64,000 nt of DNA from Candidatus Hydrogenedentota bacterium (GCA_016791475.1 JAEUWI010000012.1:62001-126000); one strand, 5' to 3'; positions 44,644 through 54,000 are shown, counted from the stretch's first letter. Translations and numbers: made by a program. The notes: generated from the sequence alone by a model not told the origin.

Positions 44644-44760
44644 CAGGCCATGCAGCGTTTACTGCATGGCCTGAAATTTATTGGCACCTCGGACAGGACT
44701 CGAATTCGCCTTCGGCGAACCTTTGGCCTGTGATTCGCCGCAGGCGAATTAACAGCCGCC
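44644..44760 (-). pseudogene. tRNA-Asn relic 1 with terminator hairpin
   Basis: Read on the minus strand: GGCGGCTGTTAA (anticodon arm, also the end of the GIY-YIG gene), a 15-bp palindrome TTCGCCTGCGGCGAA (44734-44748), TCACAGG, a second palindrome TTCGCCGAAGGCGAA (44705-44719), then the tRNA 3' end through GGTGCCA (44682-44704) and the terminator stem (44644-44673). Only the part after the D-loop is present, so it cannot form a tRNA. Confidence 0.75.
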
Positions 44761-45021
44761 GTCTTTCTGGAGGAAATTGGCTTTGATCCAGTCGCGCCCT
44801 TGCCCGGACTTGAGATGCTTTTCCCTATTCATGGCTTCGCTGCGAGAGCTGTAAGCCTCTGAGTGAATGAGCTTCCACGGACCCTTGTTCCTTTTGGTGT
44901 ACATTGTGAACCGGCAGTTTACGTCGTTGTGTTGTTCCAACCGTTTTCCCAGGTCGGATGTCTGACCAACGTAGGTTTTTCCCGAGCTTTCTGAGCGCAG
45001 TATGTACACGTAGAATTGCAT
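44749..45021 (-). CDS. GIY-YIG nuclease family protein, copy 2
   Basis: 90 residues from ATG 45021. Single-domain GIY-YIG fold: MQFYVYILRS (FYVYIL = the Y-Y pair), KTYVGQTSDL, RLEQHN, the TKRNKGPWKLIHSEAYSSRSEAMNREKHLKSG segment with the catalytic Arg and Glu, ending KDGGC. It is of the short UPF0213/URI type found in many bacteria. About 85% identical to the copy at 45147-45419, from which it arose by tandem duplication of a 398-bp unit. The last codons and stop lie in sequence matching the tRNA-Asn anticodon arm. Confidence 0.92.
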   Translation of the reverse strand: MQFYVYILRSESSGKTYVGQTSDLGKRLEQHNDVNCRFTMYTKRNKGPWKLIHSEAYSSRSEAMNREKHLKSGQGRDWIKANFLQKDGGC

Positions 45022-45041
45022 GCTATCTGCCCGAACGAAAA

Positions 45042-45158
45042 CAGGCCATGCAGCACGTACTGCATGGCCTGAAATCTACTGGCACCTCGGACAGGACTCG
45101 AATTCGCCTGCGGCGAACCTTCGGCCTGTGATTCGCCGCAGGCGAATTAACAGCCACC
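45042..45158 (-). pseudogene. tRNA-Asn relic 2 with terminator hairpin
   Basis: On the minus strand GGTAGA, then GGTGGCTGTTAA (matches the intact tRNA from D-loop to anticodon loop with one small indel), palindrome TTCGCCTGCGGCGAA, TCACAGG, palindrome TTCGCCGCAGGCGAA, then the T-arm remainder and acceptor through GGTGCCA (45080-45102) and the terminator stem (45042-45071, T-run beyond). The 5' third of the tRNA is replaced by the GIY-YIG gene. Confidence 0.8.
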
Positions 45159-45419
45159 GTCTACCTCGAGGAAATTGGCCTTGATCCAATCCCGCCCTTG
45201 CCCGGACTTGAGATGCTTTTCCCGTCTCATCGCTTCGCTTCGAGAAGGGTGGGCCTCGGCGTGAATCAGCTTCCAAGGGCCCTTGTTTCTCTTGGTGTAC
45301 AGGGTGAATTGGCAGGTCAGGTCATTGTGTTGCGCGAGCCGTTTTTCCAAGTCGGAAGTCTGGCCAACGTAAGTCTTTCCCGAGCTTTCTGAGCGTAGTA
45401 TGTACACGTAGAATTGCAT
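45147..45419 (-). CDS. GIY-YIG nuclease family protein, copy 1
   Basis: 90 residues from ATG 45419: MQFYVYILRSESSGKTYVGQ, LEKRLAQHNDLTCQFTLYTKRNKGPWKLIHAEAHPSRSEAMRREKHLKSGQGRDWIKANFLEVDGGC. It has the single GIY-YIG domain with all core residues. It begins 17 bases after the tRNA-Asn terminator stem. Its last codons (V-D-G-G-C-stop) coincide with the D-loop to anticodon-loop sequence of tRNA-Asn, so the coding end appears to be formed by tRNA sequence. Family members are nucleases or repair-like proteins of unclear biology; tRNA-directed mobility is an inference. Confidence 0.92.
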   Translation of the reverse strand: MQFYVYILRSESSGKTYVGQTSDLEKRLAQHNDLTCQFTLYTKRNKGPWKLIHAEAHPSRSEAMRREKHLKSGQGRDWIKANFLEVDGGC

Positions 45420-45435
45420 GCTATCTGCCTGAACG

Positions 45436-45469
45436 AAAACAGGCCATGCAGTATCTACTGCATGGCCTG
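45436..45469 (-). terminator. Terminator of tRNA-Asn
   Basis: Stem CAGGCCATGCAGT/ACTGCATGGCCTG with a 4-base loop (45440-45469), followed on the minus strand by TTTTCG. The same stem follows both relics, with compensatory loop changes. Confidence 0.88.
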
Positions 45470-45477
45470 AAATTTAC

Positions 45478-45553
45478 TGGCACCTCGGACAGGACTCGAA
45501 CCTGTGACAGGGTGGTTAACAGCCACCTACTCTACCAACTGAGTTACCGAGGT
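45478..45553 (-). tRNA. tRNA-Asn (GTT)
   Basis: 76 bases on the minus strand with encoded CCA. Acceptor arm ACCTCGG/CCGAGGT, D-arm with GTTGGTAGAG, anticodon arm GGTGG-CTGTTAA-CCACC giving anticodon GTT, T-arm CAGG-TTCGAGTC-CTG, discriminator G. All stems pair. It is the only complete tRNA in the window. Confidence 0.97.
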
Positions 45554-45652
45554 CTATTTTGGGGGTTGCGAGGGGGCGAGAAGTGCCGCTCAACGCGGGG
45601 CATAGTATGCCAAATTTATCACCGGTGTTTCAAGCGCGAAGCCATAAATTTT

Positions 45653-46567
45653 TTACTTCGCGATCAATTTTTCTTTGAGCGTTTCCACCACGCGGGCGGC
45701 GCCGGTGGCCGGGTCGAGATCCGCGGGCACGGTTTCGGCCCAGTTCGGGGCGGCGTCGGCTTCGCCTTCGCCTCCGGTCCACTTCAGGCAGTCGGTGAAC
45801 ACGGCCTGGAAATCGGTATTTTCCCAGACATCTTCGCGGTGGCCCATCGCATTGTAGAAGACCCGGCCCTCGCCCGGCGCACTGCACCAGATCACGGGAT
45901 AGTTGGGCACATTGTACTTCTCCTGTTTCGTCCGTTCCTCGCCGGGATCGAGCAGGGCGAGCACGTGCATGGTCTTGTCCTGCAGGCCCGTGAAGAGGTA
46001 CCACTCATCATTGATCTGCCAGCCATCCTTCACATGGGCCATGGTGGGGTGGTCGGCGTCAACGACGCGAAGCGTGCCGACGAACTGCGCTCCATGTCCT
46101 CGGAATTCGCCGCCGAGCATGTCGAGATAGGGGGACTCGGGCGCGTACTGGTTGCGCTCACGGTGCCAGGTGTCGCTGGCGCAGTGAAAGCCCATGAAAC
46201 CGCCGCCCGCCTTGACCCAATCGATCAAGGTGGTCATGCCTTCGGGACCCATGGGAGGCGAGCCGTCTTTCGCGGCCGGGTCGCAAAGGTTTTCAGTGGT
46301 GTAAAACATCACCACATCCGCCTCCTTGAGGTTTTCGGCGGTGATGATGGCGCCATCCTTCGTGGAAACCAGGCTGCCGCCCATGCCTTCGATAAGGGGG
46401 CGGACGAGCTTCTCAACATGGCAGGGCGCGCCGTTTTCGACCTTCACCACGCTGTGCTCAAAACCGGCGGATTTGTGAAGAAACAGCACGCGGGGGCCGT
46501 CCGCCGCGTGGGCTCCCAGAATGCCCCCGGCCAGTACCGCCGCCATACCCATCCATCGAGACTTCAT
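45653..46567 (-). CDS. Secreted ThuA-like domain protein
   Basis: 304 residues from ATG 46567 (AAGGAG upstream), signal peptide WMGMAAVLAGGILGAHAADG. The rest is one ThuA/trehalose-utilisation fold, a glutamine-amidotransferase-like domain: RVLFLHKSAGFEHSVV, LKEADVVMFYTTENL, GFMGFHCASDTWH, LGGEFRGHGAQ, YPVIWCSAPGEGRVFYNAMGHREDVW. The GFHCASD and MGHREDVW motifs are characteristic; the nucleophile-elbow Cys of true amidotransferases is in HCASD. ThuA proteins are tied to disaccharide 3-keto metabolism and often accompany DUF1080 genes, as here 1.4 kb away. Confidence 0.93.
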   Translation of the reverse strand: MKSRWMGMAAVLAGGILGAHAADGPRVLFLHKSAGFEHSVVKVENGAPCHVEKLVRPLIEGMGGSLVSTKDGAIITAENLKEADVVMFYTTENLCDPAAKDGSPPMGPEGMTTLIDWVKAGGGFMGFHCASDTWHRERNQYAPESPYLDMLGGEFRGHGAQFVGTLRVVDADHPTMAHVKDGWQINDEWYLFTGLQDKTMHVLALLDPGEERTKQEKYNVPNYPVIWCSAPGEGRVFYNAMGHREDVWENTDFQAVFTDCLKWTGGEGEADAAPNWAETVPADLDPATGAARVVETLKEKLIAK

Positions 46568-46602
46568 GCTAACTACTCCTTCAAGATTGCCGGGCAATCG
46601 GT

Positions 46603-48051
46603 TCAGTTACCCGCTTGTTGCCGCTTGACGGCTTCAACGGTTTCGTCATAGATCTGACAGAGTTGTTCGAGCTCCAGGCCGAGTACCTCCAGGAGAACCT
46701 GATGTGTTCCCGCAAGCACCTGCAGGTCGTGGCGATCAGCCTTCCCGGCAAGGTCCGAGAGGAGCGCTCCGAGGGCGACGATGGCCACGAGCTTCGGAGA
46801 TTTCTGGGCCTGCTGAAAGTCATGGTGGAATCGGATCGGCTCGGAAATTTCGGCGGGAAGCCCCCAGCCGTCGGCGAGGAGAAAGCCCACCTCCGGGTGG
46901 GCGAGGCCGAAGAGTTCGTTTTCAATCCGGATGATCTCGTCTTCCGGCAGTTCCTGATCCACCTCCGCATACTGCTTTGGTGCGATTTCCGCCAGTACGG
47001 CCCGGCCGATATCGAACATGAGTCCGGCGGCGAAGAGTCCGCTTACCCCTTGAACGCGTCTGGCCTTCGCAATCAGCTTGCAGGCCGTGGCGCAGGCCAT
47101 GGAGCGTTTCCAGAATTTCTTATGGTTGAAGTGCTTGCCTTCCTTGAAATAGTCGATCACGGCGGAGGCCAGCACCGCGCCGTAGACCTCCCGAAGGCCG
47201 AGGAGGGCCGTCGCGCGTTCGATCGTGTCCACCCGGTGGGTGAAAGAATAGGCCGCCGAGTTGGCCAGGCTGACGACCTTCGCGGCGAGGGAGGGGTCGT
47301 TGCTGATAATCTTGGCCATGTCGTCCGTCGAGGTTTCCACGTCATCCATGGCGTGGCGCACGCGATTGACCGTCTCGGGGAGCGCGGGCAGCGAACTGAT
47401 CTGGCGGATCAGGTGGACCACCTTCTCGAACTTCAGACCGCTTTCGACGAGGGAAATGGACGCGGTGCCCGGTGTTACCACCCGTGCCGACAGGGGCACG
47501 TTCAGGTTGCCGTCCAGCGTGAACGTTTCTTTTTTCTCATCATCGCGCCGGTAGTAATTGTCCAGCGCCACCCGCACGTCGTTCATGGAGACGAGGAGCG
47601 GCCGCACTTTCATGCCGGTCTTCTCTTCCAGGGCCGCCACGGTGGCCGCATCGAGGGGACACGCCATGCCGACGGTCAAGTCCCGGCCCATTTTGTCGAT
47701 GGGAACGATCTGATGTTTGATGGCAAATTCGCGATCGATGAGGCGCACGACATCCGCGGGGATCGTGTAGTTCAACAAGTCGATGCTGGCCATGCCGGGC
47801 TGGCGCGAGAGAAAACGCACGAAGGTCTGGGTGTCCAGATACTCCAGGGCGATTAGATTCTCCACAATCTTGCCCCCGTCGGTGCGCTGTTTGTCCAGGG
47901 CGTCCTGCAATTGTGAGGGCGTGATGAGCCCTTCTTTAAGCAACAGTTCGCCGATCCGCTTGGGCGGGCCGGCGGCCGGGGTGCGATCCGAGTATCGTCG
48001 TGGTTCGTGCAATCGTAAAAATTCCTTCAGACGGCCCGGTCGACCATACAA
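46603..48051 (-). CDS. MshEN (c-di-GMP-binding type) domain fused to HDOD domain
   Basis: 482 residues from TTG 48051; no ATG serves the N-terminus. Residues about 30-165 are a GspE/MshE N-terminal domain (IGELLLKEGLITPSQLQDALDKQ, GGKIVENLIALEYLD, IVPIDKMGRDLTVGMACPLD), a fold that in MshE and relatives binds c-di-GMP. Residues about 210-420 are an HDOD domain (ISSLPALPETVNRVRHAM, ISNDPSLAAKVVSLANSAAYSF, FWKRSMACATACKLIA, GLMFDIGRAVLAE, HPEVGFLLADGWGLP). HDOD proteins are signalling scaffolds without metal-dependent phosphodiesterase activity. The combination suggests a c-di-GMP-responsive regulator of secretion, pili or motility. It stands alone. Confidence 0.9.
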   Translation of the reverse strand: MYGRPGRLKEFLRLHEPRRYSDRTPAAGPPKRIGELLLKEGLITPSQLQDALDKQRTDGGKIVENLIALEYLDTQTFVRFLSRQPGMASIDLLNYTIPADVVRLIDREFAIKHQIVPIDKMGRDLTVGMACPLDAATVAALEEKTGMKVRPLLVSMNDVRVALDNYYRRDDEKKETFTLDGNLNVPLSARVVTPGTASISLVESGLKFEKVVHLIRQISSLPALPETVNRVRHAMDDVETSTDDMAKIISNDPSLAAKVVSLANSAAYSFTHRVDTIERATALLGLREVYGAVLASAVIDYFKEGKHFNHKKFWKRSMACATACKLIAKARRVQGVSGLFAAGLMFDIGRAVLAEIAPKQYAEVDQELPEDEIIRIENELFGLAHPEVGFLLADGWGLPAEISEPIRFHHDFQQAQKSPKLVAIVALGALLSDLAGKADRHDLQVLAGTHQVLLEVLGLELEQLCQIYDETVEAVKRQQAGN

Positions 48052-48454
48052 GTTCGCCGTAGCCCAGGGTTCTCAGTTTTCGAGCGTAATACCAGCCTCA
48101 ACGATTGGGGGGCCACGAGCCGGATCGAGGAGGGCGCTCACCGGGGTCATAACTTTCCTAAGTGTAGGTACTTCGGGGCATGGTGTCAAGAGCCAGCCCC
48201 CGCCGGCTCATAATCAAGCCCGTGCCCGTTGCGGGGCGCTACCCATTGGCCCCGGAATTTTTGCTATACTCCGTGCGCTGGAATAACGGCATCCACAGCG
48301 GTGTTTTTTCTCAACAGGCCCGCAGCGTGCCTGTTCCGGCCCCCGTTCCGAGCGAGCGTGCCAGGCCGGGGTTGACCCCATGACAAACCAGGCCGGATCC
48401 CGTTCCACTCCATTGGGTCGGACCGGCCCCTCTCTCATCAGAAGGAGAACGAAA
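48052..48454 (+). promoter_or_regulatory. Intergenic region with superoxide dismutase promoter
   Basis: An extended -10 element TGC-TATACT (48262-48270) without a good -35 lies 185 bases before the sod start; AGAAGGAG at 48440 is the ribosome site. Short inverted words around 48320-48345 could give the leader some structure. No other gene is seen. Confidence 0.5.
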
Positions 48455-49069
48455 ATGGCATTCGAACTACCCGCACTGCCCTATGCATTCGACGCACTTG
48501 AGCCCCACATTGATGCGAAGACCATGGAAATACACCATGACAAGCACCATGCCGCCTACGTGGCGGGGCTCAACGCCGCCCTGGAAGGCCTCGAAGGCTA
48601 TGAAGGCAAGTCCGTGGAATCCATTCTGGCCGCCATCAAGGAAGTTCCGGAAGCCAAGCGCCAGGCCGTGATCAACCACGGCGGTGGTCACGCAAACCAT
48701 TCGCTCTTCTGGACGCTCCTGAGTGCTCAGGGCGGTGGTGCGCCGGAAGGCGAGCTGGCCGCGGCCATCGATGCGACCTTCGGCGGTCTGGACGCGTTCA
48801 AGGAGCAATTCTCCAATGCCGCCAAGACGCGCTTCGGCAGCGGCTGGGCCTGGCTGGTGGTCAATGGGACCGGTGCTCTGGAAGTACTCAGCACGCCCAA
48901 CCAGGATTCCCCCCTGATGGACGGCAAGACCCCGATTCTCGGTCTCGACGTCTGGGAGCACGCCTACTACCTCAATTACCAGAACCGCCGCCCCGATTAT
49001 GTTTCGGCTTTCTGGAACGTGGTGAACTGGGCGAAGGTGGCGGAGCTTTTCGCCGCCGCGAAAGCGTGA
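48455..49069 (+). CDS. sodA: Superoxide dismutase, Mn/Fe family (Mn-type pattern)
   Basis: 204 residues from ATG 48455, ribosome site AGAAGGAG. The family is clear: [31 protein letters not shown] (metal His), [13 protein letters not shown] (metal His), [36 protein letters not shown] (metal Asp and His). The [11 protein letters not shown] and FGSGWAWL contexts fit manganese-type enzymes. It has no signal peptide, so it is cytoplasmic and dismutates superoxide. A strong terminator follows. Confidence 0.96.
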   Translation: MAFELPALPYAFDALEPHIDAKTMEIHHDKHHAAYVAGLNAALEGLEGYEGKSVESILAAIKEVPEAKRQAVINHGGGHANHSLFWTLLSAQGGGAPEGELAAAIDATFGGLDAFKEQFSNAAKTRFGSGWAWLVVNGTGALEVLSTPNQDSPLMDGKTPILGLDVWEHAYYLNYQNRRPDYVSAFWNVVNWAKVAELFAAAKA

Positions 49070-49110
49070 GCTGAGCCACAACGGGCATACGTCCCAACCA
49101 AGAAACCGCA

Positions 49111-49147
49111 GGAAAGGGGTCCGGTACCAGCCGGGCCCCTTTCCTTT
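49111..49147 (+). terminator. Intrinsic terminator of sodA
   Basis: 14-bp stem with arms GGAAAGGGGTCCGG (49111-49124) and CCGGGCCCCTTTCC (49131-49144), loop of 6, then TTTG. The U-run is short. Confidence 0.8.
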
Positions 49148-49270
49148 GAAGGCTGGAGCCCGTGCGGCCCTGTAATTTCGCCCGGGAATGAGGTATCATG
49201 TTTCAGTGGGCGGCGAAATAGAACAGGGGTATCGAGGGACTCCGTACCCTTAGCGCAAAGGTGAACCTGA

Positions 49271-49660
49271 ATGACCATTGATCTCCCCGACACCCCCAAC
49301 ATTCTTATCGTGGACGACGAGCAGATGGTCTTAACGCTGGGGCGAGTTATCCTGGAGCGAAAGGGTTACCGTGTGTGCGTTGCCCTGAGTGGGGAAGAGG
49401 CCCTGGCCATGTGTCGGGAGTCCGAGTTCAAACCGGACTGTGTGATTATCGACTACACCATGCCCGCCATGAATGGGCGGGACACGCTCATTGCAATCCG
49501 AAAGATACTTCCCTCCGTGCCCGCAATCATTTCTTCCGGGTACAGCGACGATGAAATCGCCGAAGAAATGGAGGGCATCCCCGTCAGTGGGATGATCCAC
49601 AAACCCTACCGACAGGACTCCTTGCTCGCGGCTTTGAATGCCGCGCTGGCGATTTCCTGA
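49271..49660 (+). CDS. Stand-alone response regulator receiver
   Basis: 129 residues from ATG 49271. A single receiver domain: NILIVDDEQM acidic pair, phospho-Asp in CVIIDYTMPAMNG near 57, ISSGYSDDE Ser/Thr switch and HKPYRQDSLL lysine. There is no output domain, so it works through protein contacts or a phosphorelay. The receiver resembles the C-terminal receivers of the two hybrid kinases at 30-40 kb (DLTMPEMNG, DFSMPRMDG), so it could exchange phosphate with them, but no kinase is adjacent. Confidence 0.93.
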   Translation: MTIDLPDTPNILIVDDEQMVLTLGRVILERKGYRVCVALSGEEALAMCRESEFKPDCVIIDYTMPAMNGRDTLIAIRKILPSVPAIISSGYSDDEIAEEMEGIPVSGMIHKPYRQDSLLAALNAALAIS

Positions 49661-49675
49661 AGGTCCAATATCCGG

Positions 49676-50113
49676 CTAGAGCGGGCACATCATGCGGTAG
49701 TGGGGACCCACCCCGGGTATCTCGAACACATCCCCCACGATATTCAGGCCGCGCAATTCATAAAAGGGCCGGGAAACGATCCGGGCGTTGCACCAGAGTT
49801 GCGTGCCCCCGTGGGCGGATGCGTACGCGATACACGCCTGGAGCAGCTTGCTGCCGAAACCCCGCCCGTGATGCTCCGGCAGGACCGCCATTCCCCGCAC
49901 CCGCCAGGCGTTTTCAAGATCCGCGCCGTCTGGTCCTTCCGGATAGAGAGACACGATACCCACCAATGATCCCTCTTCGTAAATCCCCATATGATACGTG
50001 CTCTCCAGGTCATCCCCCGGGAAGACCGCCGCTTCCGGCGGGTCGTGCGGTCGCAGCACCTGCTGCCGTATGGGATAGACCTCACTTGCGGATACTCGGC
50101 TAATCAGGGTCAT
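49676..50113 (-). CDS. GNAT-family N-acetyltransferase
   Basis: 145 residues from ATG 50113, overlapping the end of the upstream hydrolase gene by 14 bases. GNAT signature: STYHMGIYEEGSLVGIVSLYPEG, WRVRGMAVLPEHHGRGFGSKLL (the Q/RxxGxG/A acetyl-CoA pyrophosphate loop is HGRGFG), then YASAHGGTQLWCNAR and the C-terminal FYELRGLNIVGDVF of the ElaA/GNAT type. Substrate unknown. Last gene of the MarR-headed cluster. Confidence 0.9.
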   Translation of the reverse strand: MTLISRVSASEVYPIRQQVLRPHDPPEAAVFPGDDLESTYHMGIYEEGSLVGIVSLYPEGPDGADLENAWRVRGMAVLPEHHGRGFGSKLLQACIAYASAHGGTQLWCNARIVSRPFYELRGLNIVGDVFEIPGVGPHYRMMCPL

Positions 50114-51044
50114 GGTGTTCCACCTCCTTCAGGTAACGCAACACAGATTCAGCCACGACATGCTCATCGTAATCCCAGAATATCACATGGTCGGACTTTT
50201 CTAGCGGAATTAATTCGCGGCGCTCGCTGGCGAAGCCGGAGAAGGCGTCCTCGCTGGCCGCAAACGAAGTTACCGTGTCGTTGCGCGAGTGAATCAACAG
50301 AAGGGGACACCGAATCTGCCCCAGAACCTCCGGCGCCTTGGCCCGCTCGCCCGCATCAAGCGCCGCGATGGCCCCTTGTGCCGGTATCCATGCGTAACAG
50401 TCGATGAACGGCTTGTTTTCCACCTTGTTCACGGGGCCATTTCCCGGACGCGCCGGTACCCACCGCAGGAGCGTCGCGGCGGAGTCCACCAGCCGTTCCG
50501 TGGGCAGCCCCAGGATCGAACCCAGGGTCAGACCGAAGAATGGCGCACATAGCACGAGCCCGTCCACCGGCTCCCGCGCGGCGGCCAGCGTGGAGAGCGC
50601 CCCGCCCAGAGAATGTCCCACGACCACGACGGTCTCATGTTCCTGCTTGAGGGCGCGAAGTTCCGCAAGCACCCCGTCGAGCAGCGCGTCGGTTGACGTC
50701 CGCTCGAAATCCCGGGGACTCGTCCCGTGTCCCGGCAGGCGCATGGTGCGCACGCGCCAGCCCGCCGCCGCCACCTGATCAGGCAGGTCGTGGAAATTGC
50801 TCTGTCCACCGATGAAACCATGGACAAACAGCACCGCGCGGGGGCTGTCCGAAGGGCCGAGTGTTCGCGGGGTCATGCCCTTGAGATAGGGCGAGCCCGG
50901 ATCGCGCGCGGCCCTTTGTTCGTAGCGGGTCACAAGCCGGTCCGTCACCAGATTGAGCAGGGTCAGCCCCACGGCCAGGGATACAAAACCGTAGGCCAGC
51001 AGTGGGCGCCGGCGCCAGACTCGACGGATTCCATCGGAAATCAT
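50100..51044 (-). CDS. Membrane-anchored alpha/beta hydrolase (carboxylesterase/lysophospholipase-like)
   Basis: 314 residues from ATG 51044. An N-terminal helix (PLLAYGFVSLAVGLTLLNLV) anchors it, then an alpha/beta-hydrolase core: VLFVHGFIGGQSNFHDL oxyanion strand, MRLPGHGTSP, nucleophile elbow VVGHSLGGALS, acid in LLLIHSRNDTVTS and His in LEKSDHVIFWDYDEH. It resembles monoacylglycerol lipases and carboxylesterases. It starts 10 bases after the acyltransferase/acyl-CoA synthetase gene and probably forms one operon with it, which supports a role in lipid or lysophospholipid turnover. Confidence 0.88.
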   Translation of the reverse strand: MISDGIRRVWRRRPLLAYGFVSLAVGLTLLNLVTDRLVTRYEQRAARDPGSPYLKGMTPRTLGPSDSPRAVLFVHGFIGGQSNFHDLPDQVAAAGWRVRTMRLPGHGTSPRDFERTSTDALLDGVLAELRALKQEHETVVVVGHSLGGALSTLAAAREPVDGLVLCAPFFGLTLGSILGLPTERLVDSAATLLRWVPARPGNGPVNKVENKPFIDCYAWIPAQGAIAALDAGERAKAPEVLGQIRCPLLLIHSRNDTVTSFAASEDAFSGFASERRELIPLEKSDHVIFWDYDEHVVAESVLRYLKEVEHHDPD

Positions 51045-51054
51045 TGAGCGTGAC

Positions 51055-54000
51055 TCAGTTCGCTTCGCGATCCAATTCCAGGGCCATGCGCTTGATGGTC
51101 TTGATGTCCATCTTGCCCGTACCCAGCACCGGTAGCTCCGCAATGGTGTAAAAGGCGCTCGGTTTCGGCGCCCACAGATTGGGCATTCCCGACCGCGCCA
51201 GGGCTTTCAGAAGCTGTTCGAGTTCTTCGGCGCGGAGCGTATGCAGCACGACCAGGCGCTCGCCCTTCTGAGCATCGGGCACGCTGGCGACCGCCAGGCG
51301 CTGGTCGGTCAGCTCAAGCAGACTGTGGAGGGTCTCTTCCACCTTGGTATGGGGGACCATTTCGCCCGCGATCTTGCTGAAACGCGCCAGTCGGTCCGTA
51401 ATCGTGATGAAGCCGTTTTCATCGAGCCGGGCAATGTCGCCGGTGGAGTACCAGCCGTCCCGCAGCACCTCGGCCGTCTTCTCCGGTCGGTTCAGATAGC
51501 CGCGCATGATATTGGGACCCTTTACCTGCAACAGACCGTCCTCGCCGGGGGCCCGCTCCGCATCCGTATCGGGATCCACCACCCTCACCTCGATACCGGG
51601 TATGGGGCGCCCGATCGTTCCGTGTTTGGTGCCGGGGCTGAAGAAACCGGGCGATGCACAGCCCGGAATATTTGCGGCCACCGCCGGGGCGCATTCGGTG
51701 GTTCCATAGCCCTCCAGGGGCTCCACGCCGAATCGTTCGAGGAAGGCGAGGCGCACCCGGGGCGCGAGTTTCTCCGCCCCACATACGACGAACTCAAGCG
51801 TGGCGAGCTGCTCGGGCTCGCAGCGTCGTATGAAGCCCTGAAGGAATGTCGAGGTGCCAATCATCAGCGTGCCGCGATAATCCTGGATCAACTTGCCGAT
51901 AACCTTGGGTTCCAGGGGATTCGCGTGATAGATCCCCCGCACGCCATGGATGAGCGGCAGCCAAAGGGTCGCCATGAAGCCGAAGGAATGGAAGAAGGGC
52001 AGGAAGCCCACGATGCACGTGTCGTTGTGGTTCGGAAAGACCTCCAGCGTACCATCGATATTCGCGATAAGGTTCCGGTGCGTCAGCATGACGCCCTTTG
52101 GGTCGCCCTCGCTGCCGCTGGAAAAAATAATCGTGGCGATATCGTCCGAATGTCGCGGCGGCGCGCCCAGTAGCCTGTCCAGCAGCCGGGTCGGGCAGGC
52201 CAGGGCCAGGATCATGGCGGTGAGTCGATCGACACCGGTGATGGCGGCTTTCAGGTCTTCCATGAAGAGTGTCTCGCCCGGTACCGTCAGGGGCAGGCGT
52301 TCCAGCAGTTTCCGCGAGGTCAACACCTGGGTCACACCGCACTGGGCCGCGCAGGAGGCAATCGTCTCGTTGTTGGCCGTATAGTTCAAGTTGATCGGGA
52401 TCCGGCCCAGCATGGTGAGTGCGATATTGGCCAGCGCGCCCCCGACGGAGGGGGGCAGAAGAACCCCCACCATTTCGTGGCCATCCAGTACTCTTCTCAA
52501 GCACCGCGCGAAAACCAGACTGCCCACCAGGGTCTTGAAGTAGTTCAGGCTGCCCGACAGGGAATCGGCCACCGCCGTCTTTCTCAAGTTGCGCCGGGCC
52601 ATCTTGACAAATCCGTGGTGAAGCAGCCGGAAGCGAAGGGGGCGTTCGGTGTGAACTTCCCTGCCCAGGCGCCGGAGTTGTTCCTGAAGGTGGAAAACAT
52701 CCGGGAGGGATTCCAACCGTTCGCCATAGCGGATATCGATGGGGAAGGGGAGGCGCTTGGGACGCCGCCAGTGGATCTCGTCCTGGCGGAAGGTATACAG
52801 CGATTCCCATAGACGTGACTGGTAAAAGGGAACCGCAACGGCGTCCGTACCTTCAAGGAGCACGTTGTAGTCGTCGGACCAGGCGAAGGGCGTTCCACCC
52901 TCTTCCGAGCCGCGCTCCTGGTTAATGCATACGGTGGCGCCACTCTTCAGCAGGGTCCGGATCGTCGACAGCACCGCGGCCTGATCCGCTTCGTTCGCCC
53001 CCGCTTTGACCGGAATGATTTGCATCAGACGAGCCAGGCGCCCCATCAGCGGGCGCGCGTAAATCGCCTCGCCCATGACGAAGTGGACCTCGCGATCGGT
53101 GCTTGCGTAGTAGGCGAGGCAGTCGATAAAGCTGACCTGAGTGCCGATGAGCAGTACCGGGCCGTCTTCCGGTACCCGATGTCGGTGGGCCACACGGATC
53201 CGTATCACGGTGCTGCAGAGCACCCAGAGGCCCGCCCTGAGGAACAGATGGGGGATTCGGATGGAGATGAATACGCCGATCAGGAGCGAGAGTATTGCCG
53301 TGACCAGGAAGACCTGGTAGGTGCTCAGCCCCACCGTGCCCAGCCCGATGAATGCGAAATTGGACCCCGCCATACCGACAAAGGTAAGCATGTTCGTGGT
53401 CGCGATTACGCCGCCGACGGTGCCTTTCGGAGATCTGTGCTGGATTGCGGCGGCCAGCGGCACATCGAACATGCCCGCGAAAAAGCCCAGGCCGAAGCTG
53501 GCGAAGGCAACGAGGAGATAATAACCGCCCGCTCCCCCGACCGCGAGCGTCTCGGCGTCTACCGACGGTATGGCCAGCACGCCCGCAAAGAGAGCCATGC
53601 CCAGGGCGCCGATAGGAATCAGCCCCATTTCAATCTTGCCGCGCGAAAGATAGCCCGCCGCGACCGCGCCCACGCCGATACCGATGGTCACCGCGCCGAT
53701 GAGGCCCGTCTGGAGGGATTCGGAGAGGCCCAGCGTCTCACCGCCGAACTTGATCAGATTGTTGCGTACGAGCGAGCCCGCGAACCAGAAGTACACATAG
53801 CCGATGACGACATTCAGCAGCACCCGGTCGCGCCAGATAATTCCAAAATAGCGGCCCATCCCTTTCCAGGGCAGGAGCGGATTGATCGGGATGGCCAGGC
53901 CGGGATTGGCCGCCGGGGGGCGGGAGATCAAAAGGGAACTGAACACGCCGCCCATGGACAGGACTACCAGGAACATGGAAACGATGTAGAGTCGGTCTTC

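Noticed and set aside
44332-44687. Several overlapping frames between the DUF1080 gene and the tRNA cluster
   Set aside because: No ribosome site, no motif, and both strands look equally open; treated as non-coding.
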